DNA of 64,000 bases from Pyrocephalus nanus (lineage: Eukaryota > Chordata > Aves > Passeriformes > Tyrannidae), in the NCBI GenBank assembly GCA_038380795.1, contig CM076259.1, forward strand, positions 63,693,938 through 63,757,937, written 5' to 3'. The notes under the pieces were generated by a model. That model was given only the letters and a program-made list of their open reading frames with translations. It searched no databases and was not told where the DNA came from. Shown here piece by piece: positions 11,629 through 24,185 of the stretch (position 1 is its first letter; each line of letters opens with the position of its first letter). A program made the position numbers and the translations under genes.

Positions 11629-14600
11629 TCCATGATAAACATGAAACAATACCCAGACTTTAGTAGTGATTTGTAAGGAGATAGAAATTCCTGTATGGAA
11701 AACACACCTTTCGTGATTGGAACCATACCTGATCTTACCCTGAATATTAAACTGGCTGCTGACCTAATCCGAATCCTGTAAAAGAGCTGCCTTTTAGAGA
11801 GATTCAGCTAATTTCAGTTTAGCAATGAAAAAGTTGTGGATCTGAGCTGTGTAGTCACCTGAGTGATTTTTACATATGGGATAGAGAAATAGGTGTTTTC
11901 AGAGGTCTGGGCATCCCACTAAATATAAGACAGTTTTTAAGCATGAGGTAAGTCTGCCTCTGCAGCGCTTTATAGAAAAATTTCCGTTACTTATAGGGAC
12001 TGATGCCCAATTTCCAGTGAGGAAAATTTTTCTACACTGCCTTGCTTTAAGCACCTAACTACACAGCCTACAAGGTTAGACTGTGATTCTTTGGATAATG
12101 GTGTGGAATACCAGTCTCTTCTGAATTGCCCTCTGAGGAAACTGGTCTCTCATCCTCGATAATTTAATAGCTAAACTAGACACTCAACATTATGATTTTT
12201 GTGTCTTAGGTGTCCTGGTTAAATGGCAACCATGAGAGTGCACCTTTGGCCAAACTATATGGAAGAAAACTTATTTTTGTGGCAACTGAAGATGCAAGTG
12301 TTTTTTTCTTCTGAGTTCCCTACAAGACAGGATTGGTTTGTCAGATATGCAGGAGAGCTCACAGTAGAGCCTCTGCTGTGGATAACTAGGTACAGGGGAG
12401 AAGGAATCCAGCCTCGTGCTGCATTACAGGGCTAACAGAGAAAAATCCTGTAGTAGCACCATGTGCCTAAATTGAACCTGACAGCTGTGACTCCAGACTG
12501 CCATAGTGCTCAATAAAAACCTCCAAACATGTCATTTTGAGCAGAAAGTCTTTTTGTAGGTAGGATAGTCTGAGAGGGAACAGGTTTCCTTGGAAGCATA
12601 ATGTGCCATTTCTTCTCATTGAGAGTAAAACCTCTACCACAGAGTATCATCGAGGTTACAATTATATTTTTGCAAGGCAGAAAGATTTACTGCTAACTTT
12701 TTCCTCCTACTCTGAGGACAGCAATAGGCAGTGAAGTCTTTCAGTCTTCTGGTAGAAGCTGCAGACTTGCAATCTCGGAAGCAGGCTCTTGGTTTTAGTA
12801 TACTATCTTATGACTGCATTCAAATGGACATACCAATAAATATGAAGACTGTGATTGAATGGAGAGGTCTAAGCAAGTTGCAGCATTTCAAACTGCTTAA
12901 GTGGTCATGTTTACCTTTTATTTCAGCTCACAGTGCAGGGAGATGGAAATAGAAAACATGCTGTGAAGTAAATCCCTTTTGCATGTGCCTAACTTACCAC
13001 TTCTGAAGCAACCATTATACCTAAAATAAGATCTTTTGAGGTTCCAAATTCAGAAAATGGCTGTTCTTGCAAGCATCTGTGAGATTCAAAAGCCAATAGA
13101 GAACAGCTGTATTGCAAGGAATGTAAAAAGCAGATTTCGTACATCATGAATATTTTCCTGTTTAATTTTTTTCCCATCCTGCAGAGAGACTTCCGGTGTA
13201 TTTTGGGCCTATTTCACTTTTGTTAACCAACTAAATATTCAGTGTCATAGGGACATTTCCCTCAACCCATATGTGTGTCCCACTATCCAGGTTCTAGAGA
13301 CAGCTGCTTTCTAACCCAGTAAATATTATTTATTTACTTGCTTACAGGAAGAGGAACTGCTCTAGGTGGAAATAATAAAATGAACATCAGAAATGAATGG
13401 CTGTTTCTGAAGAGGAGCTATTTAACTGAACAATTTCTTCCTATTCCTACTCCATCTCAAACTATACATACAAAGTTCTGTGTTTAGAAAAAATACCATC
13501 CCAAAAGACATTTCTGAAAAATGATGAGTTTATGAAAAGGATTGTCACCAAACTCTAGTAGACAGAGTATATGTATGAGCTCAATATAACATTTAATCTG
13601 GATTTTATTGTAGGTGAAAACAGATTTGCTTAGATGTAAGAACAGGAAAAAGATGAGACAGCAGGAGGCTGTTGTGTAATGATGGAATTTCCTCTTTAAA
13701 TAGCACGATCATGTTCAGATTGAGCTACAGCCTCACCTCCCAATCTTGCTTTTAGTTGAAATCTCTGTGTAAACAGACAAACCAGCTACAAAAAGTTGGG
13801 ACAAAACATTATTCTCCAGTTGTCAGCTATGAAGATTTCTTGCATCATCTGCTGAGACACTGAATACATATTATAGTGTCCCAAGTCCTGTTTGAGATGC
13901 AGACTGGTTCTACATGATAATTCTGCACTACCTACAGGGAGCAAATAAAATAAAAAAGTCATATGCTAGTCAAAATATCCGTATGATATCAAATGCCTTT
14001 TAGACTTGGAATTCAAGTTTTGCTACATATAATATATTTTTTGGGCCCAAGGGGTAGGAGGAAAGTAATGGAACACAGATAGGCAGATCAAGACAAAAAA
14101 ATTTCCAGGCTGGAAATTGTCACATTGGCGACTGTCCTCCCTGCAGTGAGCAGCAATTTGATGTTCACCTTTGATCAGTTATAATCAAGACTATTTGTTG
14201 GTTATCATGTACATGACTCTGGTGTCCTGCAGAGGTGTAAAGGGCACTTGTGAAGACTAGTAAGGTCCAATAGCAATTAGACATTTCTTTTGGACTTGAC
14301 CCAGGAATGATTATACAAGCCAAAAGAGGGAAGCAGTTGTCTCCCCTCCAGTTGCCTCTTTCCTAGTCATTTTAGGAAAGCAATATTAAAAAAGAAAAAT
14401 AGAAAAAAAGTACAGTGTAATAAGCTCGTGCAAAAAGTAGGGAACCAGGCTTAGTTACAGATATCAGGCTGTCTTTGAAGCAGTGAAACTGGTGACTCCA
14501 ATCATATCAAAAAGATAGGTTGTCCTTGTCTGTCTTAACCTTTCATTTCCCAGGAGTTTTTCAAGACAGAGAAAAATATCTTCTCTGACATAATTTTAGT

Positions 14601-17307
14601 ATCAGCTAAGGCTATGTCTGAGCACCTACAATAGCCCAATATGCCAACTTTGAAAACAAAAGTGCTTCTTAACTTACCAATGATACTTCTGTTTCTTCTA
14701 TGACACAGTCAAACCCTGAGCAGAATCTCTCCTTTGAACAATTAGGCATGAGGAGGTAGCAAGCCATCTTGACTACCCCTTGCACAATTCATTTGCAGCA
14801 GCACTGGTATGTATGGCATTGCCTATGCGTTTTCATGTGACCTGCTCAGGCTTTGGGTGCTCTCTACATGCCTCTTGGTCATGTGCAGCTCTGTATGCAG
14901 TACAGGGAATCACTGAAAGTTACTCTACTCCGTGTACTGCATCACGCTGAGTAAAACTGTGAGCCTTTGCTGTTATAAAAAACCACATGAGAAACAAGGA
15001 GAAACCAAACAGCAGGTAAGACTGTCTGCCACTGTTTAACTCCTGTGTCCCGGTGCTCCAAGGAAGCAAGAGAATAGCATAGTTAATACAGAACCAAAGT
15101 GATCATAAATACATTTTTCCCCCCAGGAGTAGGTATCAATAGATAAATAAATATTAACTGTCCAAAGATTCCTGTCTTCCTATCTTTCTGCAGATAATTT
15201 TATGACTATGGTGTTGTGGAGTGACCCATGGAAGTCATATAACTGTCAACCTGGTCATCAATCTGAATCATATTTATTTTGTATTTCCCAGGAAGATCCT
15301 TGAATCTTAGAAGCACAGTTTTTCACAGCTCCTCTACTCAGTTATGCTTGGAAGCACATGGATAAATTAGACTAAAGTTATTTCATGCCTGAAACACTGT
15401 CCTGATACACTACAGCAACTCTTACAATACCCTTGTGATCTACCATATCAGTACACCTGCCAAACATTTACATTTTGACTGATTGACTACAGTGAAGATG
15501 AAAAACATTTCTATAAATCTATGCAGTAAACCAAATACCTGCTGTTACTGTTACAAGTACTAATGCACATTGAGGAATGTCCTAGATCCCTTCAATTAAC
15601 ACGTGTGCATGTATGTATCTGTACATACACTATATGTAAAGGAACATAAAAAGAATTAATAATCTTAGGTTTCACTCTTCATTGTAATTTAGCAGCTGCC
15701 TATTTAAAGATAAATTAGAATTCAGTCATCAAGCTCTGATACCATGGGAAATTCATATGTCTTTGGGTCAGTACCCAACCTCATACCTGTGATTAAACTC
15801 CAAATGTTTGGGTTTATTTCTCTAATTTCTACACATTTTCTTGCATCTCTGCCACCCAGCTAGAGACAGAAATAGAGGTGAGATTGTTGAAAAGTTTAGG
15901 GACTGCTTCTTGTTATTTCCACATAAGTGGGCCCTAGTTTGGCAAATATCCTCAAGACATTTCTGAAACAATTGACACATGATTCAGATCAACATAAACA
16001 CACTCACTCTAAGAAAGGCATCTGCTTCAAAGCCCGCCTAAACATGTAGCTTTTCAAAGCTTCAGCATTAGTTGTTTGAAGTTGTGCTACAGGTACTATC
16101 TTTAAGTTTATGGAAGGCTTTGAACACAGGCTACAGTGTCATACGGTGAAGGAAAATACCACACAAAGATGGGGAAACAGGAAAGAAGTGTCCAGGATAC
16201 TGCCAGAATTTCTTCTACCCTCATTATCCCTGCCAAGACATGTAGTGCCCAGTGTTGAGTGCCACACTTTGTGAAGGTGGGGATCCAAAAGAAGACTATC
16301 AAGGGGAAAACACTGGCAAAGATTAAGGGTGAATGAAAAGAAGACCTACAAGCAAAGACTGCTGGGGTAAATCAAATTGCTAAATCCAAAAAAGTCTGAA
16401 GGACAGGAACAGCATTCAGGATCACCATTGCTAATGGCAGTAAAGAACACCTAACTATCAGCTAGATAAACCACCAGGAAAAAGGTACTGATGGAGGGCA
16501 TCACCCTCAGGTGAAGAAAGGACCAGAAAACCATACTGATAGATCTGTCCCTGCAGTTAACTGAATATATTATTTTCTGGAAAACTTGCTTCTATGTATG
16601 TAGGCATCCTTCCTTTCCCTGAGGATCTTCCATTTCTAAAAGTGCAATAACATATTCTCCTCTGCCTGGAACAAGATCTTGGTTTCAGTCCTCCCCCGTA
16701 CTTTAAAGTGGAAAACTGCATGCCACCACGACTCTGCATCTTGCAAAAAGTCTGGACAGTATGTAGTAGGAAAGAAGAAGGGAATAGTGTGAGTAGTTTA
16801 ATAACTGAGAAAAAGATAACTTTTGTTTTTAAACTCTTTTCAACAGGAAAGACTGAGAATGGATTGTTCTCCCCACAGTAAGGACTTGGGGTATTTTCTG
16901 AATATATGCAAGGATATATGCAATTGAACAATTAGCAAAATTATTTAAATATAGCCCAGGTAAGTGTATTGAATATAAGGCTTCAAATGGAAGAAAGTAA
17001 TAATGGTGGCTACATCTATACTGCCAAATTCAATAAGTGCAAGGAAGAGCCTGAGCTCTGATCATCCACAATGCTATGTAGTTATCTTTCTTCCTGTGTT
17101 TCTTTGTTTCTAATGCTCTCCCTCCAAGAGGAATCTGATGTGGGAAGAGCTAACCCTAAATAGTGTGTACTGAGGCCAGTTGGTGCCTCTAGACTTTAGT
17201 AATTAGGATCAGTACTGGCCTTTTTTCCTTCATCGCTATTGACAGCTGCTATGGCCTCCTCACTTGTTTTGTGCATGACAGCTAAATTCCTTTTGAATTT
17301 AGTCCTT

Positions 17308-17355
<48 letters not shown>

Positions 17356-20300
17356 GAAAATTAACAAAAGCCAATTCCTAATAAGTAGTTTCAGTTTTCA
17401 AGTACATCTCTTCAAATTGGTTTGGCCCAGTAATTCAGACTTCAGGGTTTATATATATATACACAGACTTGAAAAAAAAATTAAAAATCACTAATTTACA
17501 CAGTCCTTCTCTTCAAAGACCTTTCCTTCAAGAACCTATGAGAGCTTGTTTGTGGAAATGTAGAGCCTGTGTCTTCAAAACAACACATTATTTATTTTTT
17601 CCTCAAAGCACTTAAAGTGAAATATAAATTGATAGCAGAGTTTACTTACACATGAGAGCCTCTGGGCCTCTCTAAGCTCACTTCTGACAAGTGGAAGTGG
17701 CTCATAGAGCCTGTAGTGTGTGTGCTCTGCAGAGTGTGATACCCTAGGAGGCCCTGAGCTGACACCACACCAGTAATCTTTGATACAGATAGCTATTTCC
17801 ATTTCTGGACTGCCTGTTTTAAGTGTCCACTAAGTCCTTTAAAGTTAACTCTGTTATCTCTGCATCATGCTGGAGCCATTCCTGCAAGCTTTTGCTGTCC
17901 TGTCTTTTGGGCTCTCCAACATCTACCCTGGGCAGCCCCTCTTGGCCCACCTCAAAACTCTCCCTTTCCATTGTAATTCCAGTTTTGGCTGTCTATGTCT
18001 AGCCTTGGGAGGAATAATACCTTCTAGGCTTACTCAGGGTATCTGGGTGGGTGGATAGCTTCTCCCCTAGAGCAGAGGTGAGAAAAAGATAACAAAATCT
18101 TCCTCAAACCCATGCAATTAATGCTGCCTTATCTGTATAATAAATCACTTGTCCTTGGCTGTTTAGTTCTTTAAAAAGACACTTTTAGCCTCCTTTTATT
18201 TAACCTTTTGCATTCAAACAGGTAATTCAAAGCTGAGCAGAGAAAAACATGCAATCTCTAATAGATTTCCTGTTCAAATGTCAACATTTTCCTTGTTGAT
18301 TATAACAAATGCTGTCATATTAAGTATGTTAGTTTGCCCACCTTTTTCTTTTATTTTTTATTACCAAGCTTTCCAGTGTACTGATACTGCAAACACCTAA
18401 TTAGCTCATATTTTGCCCCATTTTTCATGAGCCTGAAAATGTTAGTGAAAGAGAGACTCTTTCTGATCTTTTACAAGTCAAGGCTAGGGCTTGAAATTGG
18501 TATTAATGGCTTCCAAAGGAAACTACATGCAGCTCTGTGAAACTGGAAAGCATCCCAGCAGGGAACTGAAAGGAGGAACAAGTGAAAAAATAAGGAAGAA
18601 GATGAAATATTCTTTAATGATATCCTGAAAAGGAAAGGAAACATTCTGGCTCCTTGGGGGTATGGTCCCTTGGGGAAAATGTAAGCACAACTACATACAC
18701 TTCCAGCAAACGTCTTCTTCACTAGTACATTGCTTTCAAGTCAGCTGCTTCCCAGGAGCTAAGCATTGAGTGAGTTCCCTTGATGTGCAAGGATGTTTTG
18801 ACAGGAGTGGGTGCTCCCAGGGGGAATCGAGCAGGACCCTCCAGGCAGCTAGGGCTGCTCTCTGCAACTGCTGACTGTGGAGAGAGGGAGCTGGTTGTGC
18901 CCCAGCCAGGCTGTAGGCGTCCATGGGCCACGTGGTGGACACAGGCACCTCATCCTCACCTCAGTACCTCTAGTAGTACACTGAAACTGAGAGGGTGCTG
19001 GGGAACCTTTTATTCACTGACTTTGTTTATGAGATACAGGGTGGAGCTCAGATCCATGACGCTTTGGTGGGTGAGTTAATATGCAATAACACTGCTATGG
19101 TGAATTTTGGGCATGAAAGGAAGGAAGAAAAAAAGAAATCTATGCAGCAGAGCATCTTTCAGATGCTCCTTATGAAAACAGGCCATCTGGCTTCACTGCA
19201 GTACATTTGTTAACTCTCCAGCCTACTACTGTTCCCCTGCTGGGTGACACATGCTGAATCTGTCACACAACTAGAACAAAATTATAAATAAACAATGGTG
19301 TATTCAAATAAAACAGAACTTTCCTGCAGTAGGCTTATAGGAAGAAAAACGAAGCTGAGAGGCAAATCGTTGTTCTTTTGTGTGCAGGATAGTAGGTCCC
19401 TTGTTCAGCACTGAAATGGATACTCAGATCTCCCTGGAGAAAGATGCCTTTTACTGAGTGACGCTTCTCAGAAGTGTTGCAGATACAGACTCAAAGATAA
19501 TATTGCTGGCAACCACTTGGGCACGTTGGTATCTCACCCACAGTCATGGTCCCATTTTGCTGTTCACTGGCATGTGGTGAGAAACAGCTTGTAGCACTAC
19601 AGGTTTCAAGAGAGATGAGGGCAGTGAGGAAGCAGAGAGATGAAGTCCAATACCAAGTTGGTGGGAAGAATGGGAAAGAAAGCTGGAGATTCTTGTAGAA
19701 CAACTGGAGTATGAGATTGCATTTGCATCACCATTTGTGTGGATTTTGTATGCTGCCTCAGATACTGATCAGTCCTCTCCTTTTCTCTTAAATAATCAGA
19801 GATCTTCTCGGGCATCAAGAGACTGTTGGATATGAGAAAACCATCTGAACTGCAAATCCATGCAAGCCAAGATGCAAGATAATTACTTAGGACTTTTTGA
19901 CTCTCAATCATGACCTTGTTCAGAAAGAATACAGAAGAAAACTTACGTGACAGGTCCCTGACAGTCAACTTCATCCGTAAGTCAGACTTTGTATGCCTGT
20001 GAACTGAATGACAGTGTAGTGATACATCATAGTGACACCTCCTGTGAAAGACAGAAGAAGCTTTCCATTGGCCTAAGAGTCAAAAGGCTGTATTAACCCT
20101 GGATGCAAGCCACCATTCTCTGTAAGAAACAGCTTTCTCCAGACTGAGGAGGCAACAGGCCGTGCTGAACAGGATATTCTTCTGGTTTTTTTCGTTCCCT
20201 AAGTCTATATCATTCAATGCCTGAACAAATAACATTGGGAAACAGCGCAAAATTATTGCAAGTTAGATTTCCCAGTGGACGTGGTACATTTGCACAGGCT

Positions 20301-21230
20301 GCAGTGTTCAAAGGCCAAAAGCTGGGTTGTTAAAAGATTAAAGACTTATTCTATTTCAGACAATCTTCAAAAAACAAACACCCACTGAGTCTGGTTTTTC
20401 CCAGTTCAACCTTCTGCAGCTTATCTGAAGTCACAGTATAAGACTGGAATTGTTTTGGATTCATGTTCATGGGAGTAAGAGATAAGCTGGGCTCATGGGA
20501 ATGAACAGATGTGTTCTGAGGCATAATTAATGTCAAGGGTGTCCGTATGTGTGCTTCTGTTTATGCATGCACAAAACATACAGTTAGGACCCCTCTTCTC
20601 CACATATATAACCCCACAGACAGGTACACACACAAAAGGTTGTATCGGTGGTTTAAAAATAGAAAATTAAGAAGAAAGATGTAGGAACTATTGAGACTGC
20701 TGTGCCATTCCATGGAAAATTTCAGCTGCTTTCAGAGCAGTCTGCCATCAAAAGGGATGGCCTGCTATTCTGCACAGTGCTGGTTCCAGGTTTCTGCCCA
20801 CTAAAGCTGATCCCAAGATCACAGAGAACACAGAAAAGCCATGATTGTACAAGCAGTCCCGGGAAAGTCAGGGGAGAGAGGCTGTTGGGTATTGGTGCTG
20901 TTGGCAACAGAAGGGATTGTGGTAGTGGGCACAGGGGTGTTGTAGGACTTCACCCTCATTTTGGCCTCCTTTAGACCCATTTGTTTCAGGAGAAACTCCC
21001 ACAGGGTCACTGGAGTTCCAGCACTGACACATACACCCATGCTCCCCAGAAAACCCAGACAGGGTTAACCACAGCACACCCATGCAAAGGTTTCAGATGA
21101 ACATTTTTTAATGCTAGCCACTCTTTTCAGTGTTAAATTCAGACTTGGAAACATCAAAAGCTCCCTATGAAAATCTCCAAAGACCATAATAAAAAACGTA
21201 GTAAGAAAGGTAGATGTCCCCATTATCTGC
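11629..21230. other. Unique sequence, no gene seen
   Basis: AT-rich DNA without a supportable gene. It includes a 41-base A run at 17.3 kb and a locally GC-rich patch at 18.78-18.98 kb that holds a CCACGTGG E-box-like octamer at about 18928. Open frames are short and overlapping, the longest about 124 codons, with no recognisable domain. Confidence 0.65.
17312..17352 (+). repeat. Poly(A) tract, 41 bases
   Basis: An uninterrupted A run. No AATAAA hexamer or recognisable coding or retroelement body lies directly 5' of it, so it cannot be called the tail of a retrocopy. Its length makes it likely to vary between individuals and to be error-prone in assembly. Confidence 0.9.
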
Positions 21231-21734
21231 ATTAGGAGCACTGCATCCAGCTCTGGGGTCCCCAGCACAGGTAGGAGATAGATCTGTTGCAACAAGTCCA
21301 AAGGAGGGCCACCAAATTGCTTAGAGGGGTAGAGCACTTCTCCTATGAGGAAAGAGAGTTGGGATTGTTCACCCTGGCTTTGGCCTGACCTAATTGTGAC
21401 CTTTCAGTACCTGAAGTGAGTCTACAGGAAAGATGGAGGAGGATGTTTTACAAGAGCATGTAGTGACAGGTCAAGGAGGAATGGCTTCAAAATGAAAGAG
21501 AGAAGGTTTAGATTAGATATTAGGAAAAAATTCTTTACTATGAGGGTGGTGAGGCGCTGAACAGGTTGCCCAGAGAAGTTGTGGATGCCTCATCCCTGGA
21601 AGTGTTTAAGGACAGGTTGGATGGAGCTCTGAGCAATCTGGTCAAGTGAAATATGCCCCTGACTGTGGCAGGGAGGATTGAAACTAGATGATCTTTAAGA
21701 TCCCTTCCAATCTAGGCCACTCTATGATTCTGTG
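21231..21734 (+). mobile_element. CR1 LINE fragment, 3' end, plus strand
   Basis: The body carries recognisable CR1 3' sequence in sense orientation: the GCACTGCATCCAGCTCTGGGG block at its left end, the GAGGGCCACCAAATTG block and the GTTGCCCAGAGAAG block. It ends in GATCCCTTCCAATCTAGGCC followed by the family's terminal ATTCTGTG at about 21734. It is 5'-truncated to about 500 bases and does not reach the reverse transcriptase frame. It is less diverged at its 3' end than the copy at 10.8 kb and lies in the opposite orientation. It has no coding capacity. Confidence 0.92.
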
Positions 21735-23791
21735 AAATATTTCTCTTAAGGCAGTGTAATGCACTCACATAGTGATGGTGAAGCAAGTTAAAGCCAGGAA
21801 AATAAGTTAAAATTAAAGTAAGCAGAGAAACAGGCATCTCTGGATTTGCTGCAAGGCACCTCCATTGACTTGATGCTGTTGGTGTCACTCACATACACTC
21901 AATATGGATTTGGGAGACCTAGATCTGGGGCTGTTCACAGCCTGCAGAGATTTCACAACTTTCACAGTCCTGGAAAATGTTCAGACCTGCAGGCAGTGAG
22001 GTATATTGACAGAGAACAAGTTTCTTATCTCCTGGGAACAAAGCAAAGTGAGCACAGAGGAGTCCAGACAAGAGCTAAATCCTACAGTAAAGGACAATAA
22101 ATACATTTTAATTTTGACTAGGTAGTAACAAAAAAATAATTTACATTCTCCTCCACTTTAAGCAAACAGAAGAGTCTTGCAGAAGCCAAGAGTGACCATG
22201 CTCTTCTGAAATGTGACAGTCAAATGGCTCATGCTGCACTTGGGTACCTCTGCAGCCAACAGCAGTTACCAGAGTACCTGGGCAGTCACCTAGTTGTTTT
22301 AGACTGTGTTCAAAAAAGGGATTTCAATACAGCCCTTTGAACTGTTATTTACTTGTCACTTGGGCCAACAGGAGAATTCACCCAACTGAATCCTTGAGTT
22401 TGTCCCTGCCAACAGGAGCAACATTGAGTGCAACACTGAGCAGAACCTCAGATCCAGCAAAGCATGTTCAGGGACGTATGTACACATGGAAACCCATGCT
22501 CTGACTGGGGCTCCCTGTGTGCCTCCTGATGCTGGCAGGGAGTGTCTTTGGCAGGAATTAATTTGGTTTTCCCACAAGGAGCCATGATTCAAACTTCCCC
22601 TGAACCGTCACAAGTGTGGCAACAGTCGCCTTCCTCTCGCATAGCAGACAAGCCAGGCAGCAGCTCCTGTCAGTGCTGGAGTTTTGTATCTTTACCACAC
22701 CAGGGGCTCTTTGCACAGAGTGTGGCTGCCAAAAGCCAAAGCTTCTTTGCATTATTCATGTCAGAGTTCACTCTCTGGTCTGTGGGGAATCAGACTCCAG
22801 GATCAAACACTTCTCTCTGTTTGGCATTGATCCAACAGACATGCAAGGGAGTTTTGTTTGTGTAGAGACAGATTTGTCCCTGGGTTCCCCCCAGGAGAGC
22901 TGCACAGCATGCTCTGGAAACCATGAGCAACAGGCATTCTTGCTGTAGTAAATTCTATTTGCCAGATTTAATTTATTCAAATAAGAAACATATTCATCCA
23001 TTTCCTACTATATATTGTTTATAAAATCAGTGGTGATGCATCTCCAGAGAGTCATGAGCCAACTGCTGCACATGACCTGCTTGGGGATTCAGGCTGCAAC
23101 AGGAAACTCAGCTTGGAACAAGAATTCTCTCTTAAATGAACTTTTGAAACTGGATCTACATTGTGAAATATTTGGATGTTGAGCAATGGAAGAATGTGGA
23201 GCGTAAACACTATCAACTGCTTCCTTTGAGCATTAGCAAGCTTCAGCAAGCAGGCTGGGTGCTGCTCTGGTACAGGGCACACAGGGAGGCTGCTCACAAA
23301 GCAGGGCTTGTAGGGGTGCCTTTGGAACACACTGGTTTAATTGTACTTCTTGCCTCCTGATAGATGTTCCTTCTAGTTACTACTGTGGCTGAAGCATTTG
23401 CTAGGGAAAATTGATAGTAATGCCTTTGGCTCCTCAAGTCTCTATGACAGTACTTTCTTTCCTGCCTATGATTTTCCTAGGAAGTAGTATTTGATTGTTG
23501 AGAGGGTGTGTTTTTATCATCCACTACATCCTGAATGTTCTGCTCAGAGAAATCTAATTTAATCAGGGATTACTTGGATGTCCTACTGAGCCCCCCTAGG
23601 ATTTGACTTGCAGGCAAAGAAAAGAGGGCATGCACTTTATTGGCTCTAATTCAGTAATGGTCCAAAGCTGCAGGGAGTCAACTGAGACCTTAACAAAATA
23701 TCCTGCTGCTACACTAAAGTGAGCAGAGGAACACCATGCCCTTCTGGAAGCAATTCTAAGCCAGCAGTTCAACAATAAAGAAAGCCTCCAC

Positions 23792-23815
23792 TTTTTTTTT
23801 TTTTTTTTTTTTTTT
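23792..23815 (+). repeat. Poly(T) tract, 24 bases
   Basis: An uninterrupted T run in unique sequence. On the minus strand it would be an A tail, but I see no retrocopy body beside it. Confidence 0.9.
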
Positions 23816-24032
23816 CAAATAGTGTCCCAAAACTTCTTTTTACAAATGATGCAGATTTCTACATTGTACAATTACTACCTGTCAACAGTAATTTTGATTT
23901 GTTCAAGGGTAGCTTGCCAAGCAAAGCCTCAAGCAAGAGTAGGGCACTGCACTGCTTGTAAGAAGATACTGTTAGAAAATTTCTCTTCAGCCAGGCTCAG
24001 TGCCAGAGCTTGAAACTAGCTGTGAAGTTTAG

Positions 24033-24185
24033 TGTCATCACAGAGCTGCAGTGACATCTTTAAACAGCACTCTGACCTTCAGGATGGCCGTCCCAAGGAC
24101 ACCTCCCCCTACCTCCGTGACCTACTGCATGGTCATTCTGTCCCACAAGTCTGCCTACTGCACCCTCATCATCCCGAAGGAGTAA
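24033..24185 (+). other. Exon-like open frame with overlapping polyadenylation hexamer
   Basis: The frame is open from 24033. An ATG lies at 24084-24086 and the frame closes with two consecutive TAA codons at 24183-24188. From the ATG it is 33 codons long and reads MAVPRTPPPTSVTYC then a hydrophobic stretch ending in LIIPKE. About three quarters of its codons end in G or C, in sharp contrast to the AT-rich surroundings, and it holds several CpGs. CTCTGACCTTCAG just upstream resembles a splice acceptor, and AATAAA (24184-24189) overlaps the stops. This could be a terminal exon, the relic of one, or chance. I do not recognise the protein and claim no function. Confidence 0.22.

Noticed and set aside
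16557..16931. 124-codon minus-strand frame
   Set aside because: No domain, no codon bias and no flanking gene signals; consistent with chance.
17312..17352. 41-base A run as the tail of a processed pseudogene
   Set aside because: No AATAAA and no coding or non-coding RNA body was recognised on its 5' side.
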